From positions 129,631,605 through 129,695,604 of the forward strand of contig CP136064.1 of the NCBI GenBank assembly GCA_032622095.1: a DNA stretch of 64,000 nt, in the 5' to 3' direction. This document shows, in pieces, positions 54,401 through 56,685 of the stretch. Both the position numbers and the translations under genes were made by a program. Position 1 is the first letter of the stretch. Every line of letters begins with the position of its first letter. The notes under the pieces were generated by a model. The model ran no database searches. It saw nothing but the letters and a program-made list of their open reading frames with translations, and had not been told where the DNA came from. This DNA comes from Siphonodentalium dalli (taxonomy: Eukaryota > Mollusca > Scaphopoda > Gadilida > Siphonodentaliidae).

Positions 54401-56685
54401 GCGTACTGATTTTCATGTGCTGTCGCATCCGGTTCTGCTTATGATCATTTACAGATCCATATTTTCATGTATTTCATGACAAGAAATGTCTTGTTTGGTT
54501 CAGAATTTCATTCAAAAACATTTTTTCACAATTTTTTTAAAATTTATGTAAAATTCCACGATTTACTTGATATAAATTGGGGGGACAATTTTTTTTATTT
54601 TTATTTTTTCCCTCCTGCATCTACTTTTTTTCTCCCCACATGTTCGTAAACCAGACTTAAAAATTGGTGTCGCCTTAAGGAACCTTTGAGAAAAATTACA
54701 ATTTCAATTTTTAATATGAAAGGATAATTATCAACTAGGCCTTGAGCAACTGTTTTTGATAGCCTCAGACACTTATATATACATTGTGATTACCACTGCA
54801 GTCTAAAAAGTAAAGTAACTAGAGGTGTGACTGTCCCAATGGGACTAAGGATACCCCCCCCCCCCCCCCCCCCCCCCCGTGTTTTAAAAATATTAAGATG
54901 TTTCATATGTCAGTCAACATTTAGTTAAAAAAATAAAATAACAGTTCCCATTGCAGGTGCACAAACCTAACCGTAATCTTAAACCTATTGACCGAAAAAT
55001 GTAGGAATAAAAGCTCGGACAAAATTATGCATTTTGCAAAAATGTTATAAGTCGAAAAAGGGGAATAACTCCACAAAAAAAGTCGAACAGACATCATAAT
55101 CGCAGGTGCACAGGTTCTCATGGTACTAAATATCAGTGCCAAGATTAAAAAACATTGACCTAAAAATGTTGAAATAAAAACTCGGACAAAATTAGGAATG
55201 TTGCAAAAAACATTCTAAGTACAAAAAGGAGGATAACTCCACCAAACATGCCGGACAGACGTCATAATCGCAGGTGCACATGTTCTCATGGTACTAAATG
55301 TCTGTGCCAAGTTAAAAAAAAATTGACTTAAAAATGTAGGAATAAAAGCTCGGACAATATTATACATGTTGCAAAAAATTTCTAAGTCGAAAAAGGGGGA
55401 ATAACTCCACCAAAAAAAGTCTGATAGACGTCATAATCGCAGGTGCACAGGTTCCCATGGTGATTGATGCCTGTGCCAAGTTTCATGGAAATTGATAAAA
55501 AAAATGACTGAGAAAAACTCCGGACAAATTTGTGTCCACAGTACGACGACTCGACGGACGGACAAGCTGACTCCAGTATACCCCCACCCCCTAACTTCGT
55601 TGCGGGGGGGGGTATAATTATCGACAAAAGACTGAGTTTACCTTCACCATCGTCTTCTATCTCCCCTTCAAATGCCTGTGCCTGCCACACCCTGGACTGG
55701 ATCACTTCCATTTCCAATTTCTCATTCTGCCTTTTCAAGACATTCAGCTTGGCCTGTAAATAGACTTCACCATTATTGCTAGAGAGACATTATCTCTAAA
55801 TATATGTATCAACCTATTTCGATCACAGGAATATCACAATAGCATGCAATTACTAAGTTTAATTTGAGGCTTATAGAAATACAGACTTTGGAAAAAGTAA
55901 TATCAAGACATAAATTATGTTCTTTTTTCCAGCCACATGTAAAAATATAACAGAGAGTTAAATGATACTTTTTAGGATATGGTAAGAACAGCACGTGGCT
56001 CACTGCTAAAAAAGTTAAACACAGACTAAATTTGTTTATCTTTTCAGAGTATATCAATGTGTACTAGTATAATCAGAATGTCCGCTACTGCGGCTGAGTG
56101 GCTTATATATAGTGAGTGGGCTCATTTCCTTCCTTGCACATCACTTCATATTAAGCCAGATAGTGGCCAGAAGCCAAACTTAAAACTGAACATTCATTAT
56201 TAATGCAGCTTATTAATTTTGATGACAAACTTTCTGCGACCTGAATTTTTGCAATTTTTCCACCTAGAATTCCACCTGTGATATCAATTTAAACATTATG
56301 AAATTATATTTGGCTAGAGTCTGAAAGTTTAGGTATTACACTCTGAGATGGCCATTTGCATCATGGACTAAATAAAAATCTTTAAAGTAACATAAATTTA
56401 ATTTTTTGGTGAATTAAACAGTTTTTGTGCCAACTTTCCTGTGATAGTGCCCCTAATGCAGTGTTAATACTTGTGAATATAAATGGAGACATTCTGCTTC
56501 TATAGTTAATATTTGATTTAATAAATAACCAATCAAAGCAAAGCACAGTAGTCTAATGATCTCACCTGTGTGTCTTTGTATTCTTTTTCGATCTTCATCC
56601 TTTCGGCCGTTTCAGCCTCAAGCATTTCCGCAGCATGGGTAGCTGTATGGTTTTCTTCGGCCAAATCCGCAGTCAGTTCTGAGAG
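149..56685 (-). CDS. MYO18A-like: Unconventional myosin XVIII (MYO18A-like), C-terminal coiled coil and tail, 17 exons, 5' part outside window
   Basis: Joined in transcription order, the exons are 56685-56566, 55753-55642, 53739-53606, 50516-50362, 45968-45845, 44570-44472, 41240-41139, 35356-35246, 34863-34740, 31391-31261, 26643-26530, 16969-16853, 9981-9898, 7311-7174, 6650-6465, 3148-3012 and 485-149. They total 2325 bases, exactly 775 codons with the TAG stop, and every internal border is AG/GT with matching phase. The product is a nearly continuous charged heptad coiled coil of about 660 residues followed by an acidic then Ser-rich tail. Peptides such as SDLKLAFKRI and RIGKDLKRTRALL agree with vertebrate MYO18A. 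Family knowledge: class XVIII myosins are actin-binding, motor-poor myosins whose coiled coil dimerises and co-assembles with nonmuscle myosin II. The motor exons must lie above 64000. Splicing is inferred by eye, without transcript data. Confidence 0.9.
486..3011. other. Intron, AT-rich, no recognised element
   Basis: This is a 2.5-kb intron between the last two exons. I see no convincing coding frame, tandem array or paired terminal repeats. It is ordinary AT-rich intronic sequence. Confidence 0.6.
3012..3148 (-). CDS. MYO18A-like: MYO18A-like, visible exon 16 of 17 (end of coiled coil)
   Basis: 137 bases, 45 codons plus AG, which joins T of the last exon as Ser. It begins EIRLSEMEADFEQNQ, then SDLKLAFKRISDLKASLEDE, then IDSDLDYLSD. 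LKLAFKRI.DL..ALEDE is a hallmark of the MYO18A C-terminus, just before the acidic tail. Donor GTAAAA. Confidence 0.95.
3391..3440. repeat. Dispersed 50-bp repeat with GCCGATC/GATCGGC palindrome, copy 1
   Basis: The stretch contains GAGAGGCCGATCACGATCGG followed by CAGATGTT and CTTGGCGAT. A second copy lies at 21259-21306 in the same orientation, nearly identical, while the flanks do not match. The core is a small inverted repeat, GCCGATC-ac-GATCGGC. It could be the end of a larger mobile element or a conserved short repeat. Confidence 0.6.
4080..4727. mobile_element. PIF/Harbinger-like MITE with TAA target duplication
   Basis: The two ends are inverted copies of GGTAGCARTACACGATTTC: left at 4080, right ending at 4727 as its reverse complement. 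Both sides are flanked by TAA (4077-4079 and 4728-4730). A 3-bp TWA duplication with GG...CC ends is typical of PIF/Harbinger elements. At 648 bp with no transposase-like frame it is non-autonomous. Direct evidence is the paired TIR and TSD; the superfamily is inferred. Confidence 0.75.
4790..6040. repeat. Degenerate dispersed repeat (CAATCGATACCAAAA... family) with hairpin tail
   Basis: Motifs such as CAATCGATACCAAAA and AGGTGAGGGTGTGT recur near 4800, 5705 and 5850. The block ends in GGACAGACGGACGAACG and an inverted repeat around 6004-6030 (TGTACCATAC...GTATGGGTACA). A related block with the same kind of tail ends near 22435. This tail design is common in bivalve short repeats; the mechanism is unknown to me. 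Confidence 0.55.
6465..6650 (-). CDS. MYO18A-like: MYO18A-like, visible exon 15 of 17 (coiled coil)
   Basis: 186 bases, 62 codons, phase 0/0. It begins LQVTRLKEQSDKLTEERDSA, continues with RRLQRELREVREELAEVQKK and ends ESSQKKKEM. KLTEERD and RLQRELREVREELAE match the MYO18A end-of-coil region. Acceptor TTTCAG, donor GTAGAC. Confidence 0.93.
7174..7311 (-). CDS. MYO18A-like: MYO18A-like, visible exon 14 of 17 (coiled coil)
   Basis: 138 bases, 46 codons, phase 0/0. It begins VSDMMTKVQNYEDSFVDKNA and ends LEFEQVNKHRNE. The SFVDKNALNKLETKHRDVESKL part corresponds to the vertebrate [22 protein letters not shown] region. The donor GTTCGT is weak; the border is fixed by phase with exon 15. Confidence 0.88.
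7345..8460. repeat. Tandem array of ~160-bp dispersed repeat (GGGCCGTAACTCAGGTAAAA family)
   Basis: Four to five diverged units repeat the sequence from AGGGCCGTAACTCAGGTAAA through GATCGAGATATTGTTG to a TAAAATTGCTAAAAATAGAC segment, about 160 bp apart (near 7575, 7740, 7898 and 8290). Single or partial copies lie at about 27255-27377 joined to 29520-29790, 38900-39030, 39690-39960 and 46730-46920. Frames inside are shadows of the repeat rather than genes. Confidence 0.75.
8561..9634 (+). mobile_element. hAT element, non-autonomous, 8-bp target duplication
   Basis: The ends are perfect 14-bp inverted repeats, CAGACCTGTTAACC at 8561-8574 and its complement at 9621-9634. They are flanked by the identical 8-mer CACATCAC at 8553-8560 and 9635-9642. 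An 8-bp duplication and CAG-type ends are hAT hallmarks. The left subterminal region repeats CTCCCGGAT or similar about five times; the right end has CTCCCTGAT two to three times, plausible transposase binding sites. Inside is a broken zinc-finger ORF (9078-9414) and nothing else of a transposase, so it is an internally deleted copy. Confidence 0.88.
9078..9414 (+). pseudogene. N-terminal zinc-finger (TTF/BED-like) fragment of a hAT transposase, frameshifted
   Basis: The frame opening at 9078 encodes a basic start with two SPAKR repeats, then SWLTRSDRGEYYAYCSVCKS. After about 9246 the sensible continuation is in another frame: FNIAHGGKNTRHGTSTQHMG and then AMTSFL, ending at 9412-9414. CxxC followed by F.IAHGG.....H is the zinc-finger pattern found at the start of hAT transposases and their domesticated relatives. 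So one frameshift breaks it, and the catalytic RNase H-like domain is missing. The host element's own TIRs lie on both sides. Family assignment rests on the short motif. Confidence 0.7.
9898..9981 (-). CDS. MYO18A-like: MYO18A-like, visible exon 13 of 17 (coiled coil)
   Basis: 84 bases, 28 codons, phase 0/0. It encodes QSTTQITLQDQLRQIDELMQ and then EKNDLKKQ. It is short but symmetric, with acceptor TGTAG and donor GTGACT. It sits where vertebrates have a DLQAQLEEANKEKQEL segment. Confidence 0.85.
10185..13830. repeat. Long inverted repeat, ~1-kb arms around a ~1.5-kb loop
   Basis: The left arm (about 10185-11275) and right arm (about 12805-13830) are diverged reverse complements over about 1 kb. 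For example the left arm's GACCCAGAAGAAATTGGTAA is mirrored near 13720-13750 and the left GCGGTATGAAATTGAACC near 12820-12840. Motifs of ATGGCGGCC type recur in the arms. The loop 11276-12804 has no recognised domain. This may be a foldback-type transposon or an inverted duplication; neither simple TIR ends nor a target duplication could be fixed. Confidence 0.8.
13905..14243. repeat. Tandem repeat, three copies of 113 bp
   Basis: Three near-identical units at 13905-14017, 14018-14130 and 14131-14243, each starting GACTAGAGTAGATCGATGGG and ending around GGTAAATACTCTA. They differ at only a few positions, so the triplication looks recent. It directly follows the right arm of the long inverted repeat. 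Confidence 0.9.
14798..16386. repeat. Cluster of a recurrent 14-mer, GTCACTCCTGTTAC, on both strands
   Basis: Exact or one-to-two-mismatch copies lie at 14798, 14975, 15131, 15146, 15996, 16016 and 16034 on +, and at 15167-15180 and 16373-16386 on - as GTAACAGGAGTGAC or a near form. The pair at 15131/15146 and the reversed copy at 15167 form a hairpin. Sequence between copies is not otherwise repeated, so this is not a simple satellite. Function is unknown: transposon subterminal motif or protein-binding site are both possible. Confidence 0.75.
16853..16969 (-). CDS. MYO18A-like: MYO18A-like, visible exon 12 of 17 (coiled coil)
   Basis: 117 bases, 39 codons, phase 0/0. It encodes AESRSMSLARERADVQNQLE and then ENEEDFAETMKKYKAAILQ. 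It matches [20 protein letters not shown] of vertebrate MYO18A. Acceptor TTTACAG, donor GTAGGC. The intron on its 5' side (9.6 kb) holds the 6-kb TIR element. Confidence 0.92.
18640..19192 (+). pseudogene. LINE endonuclease C-terminus and linker, frameshifted
   Basis: The frame reads ITRDTDPSIVEPKVSEF and LFSDHHVISF, then a linker with PSIPWFTDEIREAKAERRQAE, and stops at 19190-19192. SDHH is the catalytic Ser-Asp-His motif at the end of AP-type endonucleases of LINEs. The reading then moves to the next frame, where LPDAFGEFFSKKI continues the linker. The N-terminal half of the endonuclease is not recognisable upstream. Confidence 0.8.
19190..20468 (+). pseudogene. LINE reverse transcriptase with in-frame loss of the catalytic YADD region
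   Basis: The frame has the RT fingers (NFRPVSNLQFMSKILEKAV, QSAYRVGHSTETAL) and palm motif A (LDMSAAFDTLDHRIL). It reaches the start of motif B at YGVPR (near 19915) and passes directly into RIRQYLTTEAAKRL and TRMDYCNALL, which belong downstream of the RT core. Motif B's remainder and the YADD motif are missing, roughly 150 residues by family comparison, yet the frame stays open to 20468. The C-terminal part (LHWLPIQDRISFK, GDRAF, WNSLP) is typical of CR1/L2. It cannot be an active polymerase. Confidence 0.88.
20581..21258. other. Interior of the 6-kb element, nothing recognised
   Basis: AT-rich sequence after the LINE tail with no open frame of note, no tandem array and no paired ends. Confidence 0.5.
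21259..21306. repeat. Dispersed 50-bp repeat with GCCGATC/GATCGGC palindrome, copy 2
   Basis: Same block as 3391-3440, lacking two bases. It lies inside the 6-kb TIR element, so the motif is not tied to one location. Confidence 0.6.
22190..22440. repeat. Hairpin-tailed dispersed repeat
   Basis: It contains AATCGGATCAAACCCATATT, CCAAATTTGGTTTCGATCGG and a tail of GGACAGACGGACAGACGGAC. It ends in an inverted repeat TTTACCATAC-ta-TGGTATGGGTAAA near 22400-22425. This is the same layout as the block ending near 6040. Confidence 0.6.
24046..25386. mobile_element. Probable TIR element with TATCGG-rich ends
   Basis: The left 120 bp and right 90 bp are packed with ATCGGTAT, CTATCGG and GATCGGCCGAT motifs, with intervening unrelated sequence. 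The outermost ends (AAGGTGAGTTAACC... at left, AGTGATGTAACGATAC as complement of the right end) align as imperfect inverted repeats, flanked by ATATATA-type sequence on both sides. Low-complexity flanks make the duplication uncertain. The layout is hAT-like; no transposase frame is visible. Confidence 0.5.
25780..26415 (+). mobile_element. TIR element, 7-bp TSD family, copy 1
   Basis: The left end CAGGCTTTCCGCTA and right end TAGCGGAAACCCTG are near-perfect inverted repeats, flanked by the 7-mer TCTGAGT (25773-25779 and 26416-26422). The 636-bp interior matches the reverse complement of large parts of 51774-52805, for example the GTGTTGTATCGGCCAATAGA region. No transposase is recognised. Frames in the interior are open in both copies only in part, so I do not call a gene. 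Confidence 0.82.
26530..26643 (-). CDS. MYO18A-like: MYO18A-like, visible exon 11 of 17 (coiled coil)
   Basis: 114 bases, 38 codons, phase 0/0. It encodes HDDAEYRASMAAKAKKTMDS and then EIHELQQQLDEMSRLKQE. It corresponds to the vertebrate segment with KARKAMEVEIEDLH. The donor is a consensus GTGAGT. Confidence 0.9.
27378..29519. mobile_element. hAT-like element inserted in a dispersed repeat, 8-bp target duplication
   Basis: ATCGTGAT flanks both ends (27370-27377 and 29520-29527). Removing the element rejoins the ~160-bp repeat exactly at ...GAACTCGATCGTGAT|ATTGTTGTG..., as in the copies at 7345-8460. The ends AAGGGTTTAAT and TAGAGTTTAAT (complement of the right) are short imperfect inverted repeats, followed by CCCGGGAA-rich subterminal sequence at both ends. 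The interior, 2.1 kb, has no transposase I can see but includes a foldback (29025-29184). Confidence 0.8.
29025..29184. repeat. Foldback (MITE-like) inverted repeat, ~70-bp arms
   Basis: The left arm has ATAATCTCGAATCTTTTATC and GGCGCAAAGTTATATTTCGC; the right arm is its complement with a few mismatches (GCGAAATATATCCTTGCGCC, GATAAAAGAGTCTCGATTAA). Only a short loop around CTCTTGCTCCGC separates them. It sits inside the hAT-like element. Confidence 0.75.
29800..31250. other. Intron remainder, no recognised element
   Basis: AT-rich intronic sequence. A small inverted repeat around 29845-29955 (ATAAATATTTATCATGGTAT / ATACCAAGATAAATATTT) may be the core of a short MITE. Otherwise nothing is recognised. 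Confidence 0.45.
31261..31391 (-). CDS. MYO18A-like: MYO18A-like, visible exon 10 of 17 (coiled coil)
   Basis: 131 bases: AT completes the Asp codon, then 43 codons encoding MERRIGKDLKRTRALLRDAE, IMIQTLQKNSENSKSVIKDL and RNQ. RIGKDLKRTRALLRDA is a near-match to the MYO18A RLRKDLKRTKALLADA segment and anchors the family call. Confidence 0.93.
31760..33670. repeat. Array of 11 units (~160 bp) with a three-unit higher-order pattern
   Basis: The unit contains TTTAGTCATGCAAAGAGTAA, AATCCAAGATGGCTGC, GGCCATGTTTTTTGGCCGAA and CCCATCTACATGTCAA. The anchor recurs at 31907, 32071, 32233, 32398, 32563, 32717, 32881, about 33036, 33192, 33356 and about 33521. Units 5, 8 and 11 share the variant GAATTTTGAAATCC or TAATTTTGAAATCC in place of the CATGCAAAGAGTAAA stretch. 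Units 3, 6 and 9 share GGCTGCTGG; units 4, 7 and 10 share GCTGCCAG or GCTGGCAG. So the last nine units are three copies of a trimer. Related single units occur at 46230-46700, 57330-58546 and 59501-59970. Confidence 0.88.
33671..34739. other. Intron remainder, no recognised element
   Basis: AT-rich intron between the repeat array and exon 9. It contains GTGGATAAGTCGCCTCAGTG and GTGTATAAGTCACACC near 34120-34205, which look like a diverged short repeat; nothing else is seen. Confidence 0.45.
34740..34863 (-). CDS. MYO18A-like: MYO18A-like, visible exon 9 of 17 (coiled coil)
   Basis: 124 bases, 41 codons plus one base. It begins VKQLTAQLEEETDARQSIVK and ends QSAVPERDL; the leftover G joins AT of the next exon as Asp. 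The phase fit with exon 10 fixes the donor at GTGGGT. Confidence 0.9.
35246..35356 (-). CDS. MYO18A-like: MYO18A-like, visible exon 8 of 17 (coiled coil)
   Basis: 111 bases, 37 codons, phase 0/0. It encodes SKLQLQMNTERLKQTHARDM and then DEKEEDFEEKRYSLQKK. ERLKQTHARDM corresponds to vertebrate ERMRQTHSKEM. Acceptor AATAG, donor GTATGC. Confidence 0.92.
35658..38573 (+). mobile_element. Helitron, non-autonomous, inserted between A and T
   Basis: It starts TCTATATCTGCGAATGTCTG followed by CTGTCTGTCTG, and ends with a GC-rich hairpin CCTGGGCAACGCCGGG, then TAATCCTG and CTAG at 38570-38573. The host bases are A before and T after, as expected for Helitron insertion, with no target duplication. 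The interior is a run of degenerate units of about 300 bp (TTTCCACCAAATTGATACAC near 36002, 36305, 36600, 37081 and 37387). A second copy of the 5' end lies near 36913. No Rep/helicase frame is present, so it depends on another copy. Confidence 0.82.
37178..37197 (+). repeat. Homopolymer G run (20)
   Basis: Twenty consecutive G inside one of the Helitron's internal units, where sibling units have six or seven G. It could form a G-quadruplex on the + strand; length may also be an assembly uncertainty. Confidence 0.9.
38900..39960. repeat. Dispersed repeat blocks (GGGCCATAACTCAGG family) with GACGGATGGACAGG tail
   Basis: Two or three partial copies of the repeat at 7345-8460, for example GGGCCATAACTCAGGTAAAT near 38990. 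Two copies of a CATACCAAATTTCATTGAGATC block lie at 39127 and 39298. A tail ACAGACGGATGGACAGG near 39374 is followed by a short (TA)n run at 39397-39411. No genes. Confidence 0.6.
40029..40500. repeat. Minisatellite, ~16 copies of a 30-31-bp unit
   Basis: Two 31-bp units of an ATAATATGACCCTAAATCTG type are followed by fourteen 30-bp units of CTGCAGTAAACAACATAAATG plus TCGTTCTAT between 40081 and 40500. Units differ by one or two bases (CGTT/CATT, ATAAATG/ATCAATG/ACAAGTG). Because 30 is a multiple of three and the unit lacks stops, two overlapping antisense frames stay open (TADRTTFMLF and LLQIERHLCC repeats); these are by-products, not genes. Confidence 0.95.
41051..41113. repeat. Tandem repeat, three copies of 21 bp
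   Basis: Units at 41051-41071, 41072-41092 and 41093-41113 follow AGGATATATAYAGGATAGTA T. It lies about 25 bases beyond the donor of exon 7, close enough to be of interest for splicing, though no effect is shown. Confidence 0.9.
41139..41240 (-). CDS. MYO18A-like: MYO18A-like, visible exon 7 of 17 (coiled coil)
   Basis: 102 bases, 34 codons, phase 0/0. It encodes YAQLKKSKLDLEAKVKELED and then ELDDLTGDFQQLEQ. LEAKVKELEDELD matches the vertebrate LEAKVKDQEEELDE run. The donor is GTAAAT. A 21-bp triplicated repeat (41051-41113) starts about 25 bases into the downstream intron. Confidence 0.9.
41652..42912. mobile_element. Probable hAT-like element, imperfect TIRs
   Basis: The left end CAGTGCTGGCCTTATG and the complement of the right end CAGGCCTGGCAATATGG are imperfect inverted repeats. 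TTAAAA occurs on both flanks (41646-41651 and 42913-42918), which could be a short or chance duplication. The right end is rich in GCGCGAGCGAT/ATCGCCC motifs and the left has GGGGCTAAAAT twice. A diverged direct repeat (TTTGTTCCTTTATGCCTGA, near 41968 and 42174) lies inside. No transposase is seen. Confidence 0.45.
42913..44130. other. Intron remainder with a hairpin-less repeat tail
   Basis: Mostly plain AT-rich intron. Around 43720-43815 there is a block CATCCATACCAGATTTCATA ... GGATGGACGTATAGG, a worn relative of the GGACGGAC-tailed repeats. Confidence 0.45.
44131..44297. repeat. Foldback MITE-like inverted repeat
   Basis: The left arm has GGAAGATCAATCCGGGTCAT and GCAGAGTAATTAAACAAA; the right arm has the complements TTTGTTTAATTACTCTGC and ATGAACCCAATCGATCTTCC. 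The arms are about 70 bp with a loop of roughly 15-20 bases. It could form a long hairpin in the pre-mRNA. Confidence 0.8.
44472..44570 (-). CDS. MYO18A-like: MYO18A-like, visible exon 6 of 17 (coiled coil with Gly/Ser break)
   Basis: 99 bases, 33 codons, phase 0/0. It begins SLKSDISIQKEKHDRLEKSM and continues GDISFSGGTSEKE. The SFSGGTSE stretch is not heptad-like and would interrupt the coiled coil, a skip-like region. Because the exon is symmetric, it could be skipped without a frameshift. Confidence 0.86.
45480..45755. repeat. Hairpin-tailed dispersed repeat
   Basis: It has GAGCATACATACCAAATTTC, GGATGGATGGACGG and GACAGACGGATGAGG, then an inverted repeat TATACCACCCATTCTCTTTG / AGAGTGGGAGTATAA at about 45718-45752. 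Same design as the blocks ending near 6040, 22440 and 55616. Confidence 0.65.
45845..45968 (-). CDS. MYO18A-like: MYO18A-like, visible exon 5 of 17 (coiled coil)
   Basis: 124 bases: one base completes Lys, then 41 codons, starting FDSELNNSRMDANEERQFKD and ending ENYSLEQEIQ. The REKDQLHSENYSLEQ run matches the MYO18 REKDMLLAEAFSLKQ region. The acceptor is CAAG|G; the donor is GTATTG, slightly off consensus. Confidence 0.9.
46230..46920. repeat. Composite of both ~160-bp dispersed repeat families
   Basis: Around 46310-46720 are copies of the AAGATGGCTGCC family, including an inverted piece near 46480-46560 (GGCTGCCAGTGGCCATCTTG). From 46740 it continues with a copy of the TAACTCTCATATAAAAGATT / CAAACTCGAGCTAGATATTG family. 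Frames here are repeat shadows. Confidence 0.7.
47642..48511 (-). mobile_element. Two-copy element, short copy (870 bp)
   Basis: Its left 240 bp (CATTATGTGATTACTCAGAT...CGCACTTAACC) and right 195 bp (CGCGACACGTAGGATTTAAG...GGGTGC) are nearly identical to the same ends of the neighbour at 48512-50083, while the middle is unrelated. It abuts its neighbour with no gap. It is less AT-rich than the surrounding intron. It may be an internally deleted derivative or part of one larger split-repeat element. Confidence 0.65.
48512..50083 (-). mobile_element. Two-copy element, long copy with SR-rich ORF; DIRS/Ngaro-like candidate
   Basis: It shares both ends with the adjacent short copy and carries an ORF on - at 49704-48964. 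Reading on the minus strand, the order is end block, ORF, other end block, end block, spacer, other end block, which recalls the A1-ORF-B1A2-B2 split direct repeats of Ngaro/DIRS retrotransposons except for a spacer of about 430 bp. No reverse transcriptase or tyrosine recombinase is present. An LTR element arrangement was considered but does not fit abutting unequal copies. Confidence 0.45.
48964..49704 (-). CDS. Gag-like Ser/Arg/Pro-rich ORF of the two-copy element
   Basis: From ATG at 49704 to the stop at 48964-48966, 246 residues: MVRTGSRGRSRARSSGSSQR at the start, then several RGxxR and QPRRQPRRPASRQQ stretches, and SSSSGSSTSSHSRREDSRVA. The frame is open further up to 49932, but those 76 residues look like non-coding, pyrimidine-rich leader, so I prefer the inner start. 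No zinc knuckle or known domain is seen. A basic SR-rich protein as the sole ORF suggests a nucleic-acid-binding gag-type product; this is inference. A chance frame in GC-richer DNA cannot be ruled out. Confidence 0.35.
   Translation of the reverse strand: MVRTGSRGRSRARSSGSSQRDGSASSSCAGPASSGRDVPPSRVSASVSSVADSRLPGRGQQSRRRPARGSGRGHRAYHGRVSHSLGRDPVHNQPRRQPRRPASRQQNGSPRHKFPCYNSRSPSASPLSTRQRSSSSGSSTSSHSRREDSRVASVIHRPDAPARDRTAPGNDLFSYPSSMVSPWVPPCRFLRRPTVLAPTFPALFETKFSRAILSIWISCRNPPTPFIHLTPISWLSLLLGDSVLRQ
50362..50516 (-). CDS. MYO18A-like: MYO18A-like, visible exon 4 of 17 (coiled coil)
   Basis: 155 bases, 51 codons plus two bases (AA) that join G of the next exon as Lys. It starts HHEMTNELEDTKTAIQ and ends RNNELERKQR(K). 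The sequence ELERKQRK|FDSEL corresponds to the vertebrate ELEKKQRRFDSEL segment. The donor is a consensus GTGAGT. Confidence 0.92.
50517..51766. other. Intron, AT-rich, no recognised element
   Basis: The intron on the 5' side of exon 4, up to the next TIR element. I see no coding frame, array or paired ends; there are only A/T runs such as 51610-51630. Confidence 0.5.
51774..52805 (-). mobile_element. TIR element, 7-bp TSD family, copy 3 (reverse orientation)
   Basis: The ends CAGGCTTTCCGC (51774) and GCGGAAAGCCTG (to 52805) are inverted repeats flanked by GTTTAGC (51767-51773 and 52806-52812). The sequence is the reverse complement of copy 1 (25780-26415) over most of that element's length, with extra material. 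One extra piece is a nested inverted-repeat insertion at about 51995-52151. Copy 1 lacks it, which shows the family in two states. Confidence 0.85.
51995..52151. mobile_element. Nested small MITE inside the 7-bp TSD element
   Basis: The ends TGTCTGTAGGCCGGAGCTA and the complement of the right end CTGTCTGCAGGTTGGAGCTA are imperfect inverted repeats, and both continue into an AACGTGCAG stretch. It is about 155 bp. Copy 1 of the host element lacks it. Target duplication unclear. Confidence 0.6.
52813..53605. other. Intron, no recognised element
   Basis: AT-rich intron upstream of exon 4 and downstream of exon 3. Small + frames at 53170-53545 show no domain or codon signal. Confidence 0.5.
53606..53739 (-). 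CDS. MYO18A-like: MYO18A-like, visible exon 3 of 17 (coiled coil)
   Basis: 134 bases: two bases complete the Ala codon, then 44 codons. It encodes EDSVYRERYEKIFRELEFTK and then RKLKQEHNEELEQERQKFKQ LDRK. The YRERYE...RELEFTK peptide is among the strongest matches to the MYO18 family. Acceptor CTTTCAG, donor GTAAAC. Confidence 0.92.
54303..54674. mobile_element. PIF/Harbinger-like MITE with 34-bp TIRs and TTA target duplication
   Basis: The first 34 bases (54303-54336, starting GGCGACACCAATTTTTAAGT) are perfectly mirrored by the last 34 (54641-54674). TTA flanks both sides (54300-54302 and 54675-54677). The 372-bp length, absence of a coding frame and 3-bp TTA duplication fit a Harbinger-type MITE. 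The perfect TIRs suggest a young copy. Confidence 0.85.
54854..54878 (-). repeat. Homopolymer C run (25)
   Basis: Twenty-five consecutive C on the + strand, so G25 on the strand of the myosin pre-mRNA. It could form RNA or DNA G-quadruplexes in the intron between exons 2 and 3. Length is prone to sequencing error. Confidence 0.9.
54930..55618. repeat. Tandem repeat, ~4 units of ~169 bp, with TATACCCCC hairpin end
   Basis: The anchor CGCAGGTGCAC recurs at 55101, 55269 and 55439, with a worn earlier unit near 54953. Each unit includes AGCTCGGACAAAATTA and GGGGAATAACTCCAC. The array ends in GACGACTCGACGGACGGACA and an inverted repeat AGTATACCCCCACCCCC / GGGGGGGGTATAATT around the sequence AACTTCGTTG. 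It stops about 25 bases from exon 2. Confidence 0.8.
55642..55753 (-). CDS. MYO18A-like: MYO18A-like, visible exon 2 of 17 (coiled coil ending in acidic linker)
   Basis: 112 bases, phase 0 in and one base over at the 3' end. It encodes AKLNVLKRQNEKLEMEVIQS and then RVWQAQAFEGEIEDDGE. The acidic GEIEDDGE stretch interrupts the heptads; vertebrate MYO18A has a similar GEVDDDD linker at this place. The leftover G joins CT of the next exon to give Ala. Acceptor TTTACAG and donor GTAAAC are both good. Confidence 0.88.
55754..56565. other. Intron between exons 1 and 2, nothing recognised
   Basis: AT-rich, 812 bases, with no repeat or frame of note. Confidence 0.5.
56566..56685 (-). CDS. MYO18A-like: MYO18A-like, visible exon 1 of 17 (coiled coil)
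   Basis: 120 bases, 40 codons, phase 0 at both ends. It encodes LSELTADLAEENHTATHAAE followed by MLEAETAERMKIEKEYKDTQ. The acceptor CAG lies just above 56685 and the donor GTGAG just below 56566. The heptad-like E/A/L pattern resembles the vertebrate segment with a TAATQAAERLEAET-type run. The next exon upstream is not found in the remaining 7.3 kb of the window. Confidence 0.88.
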
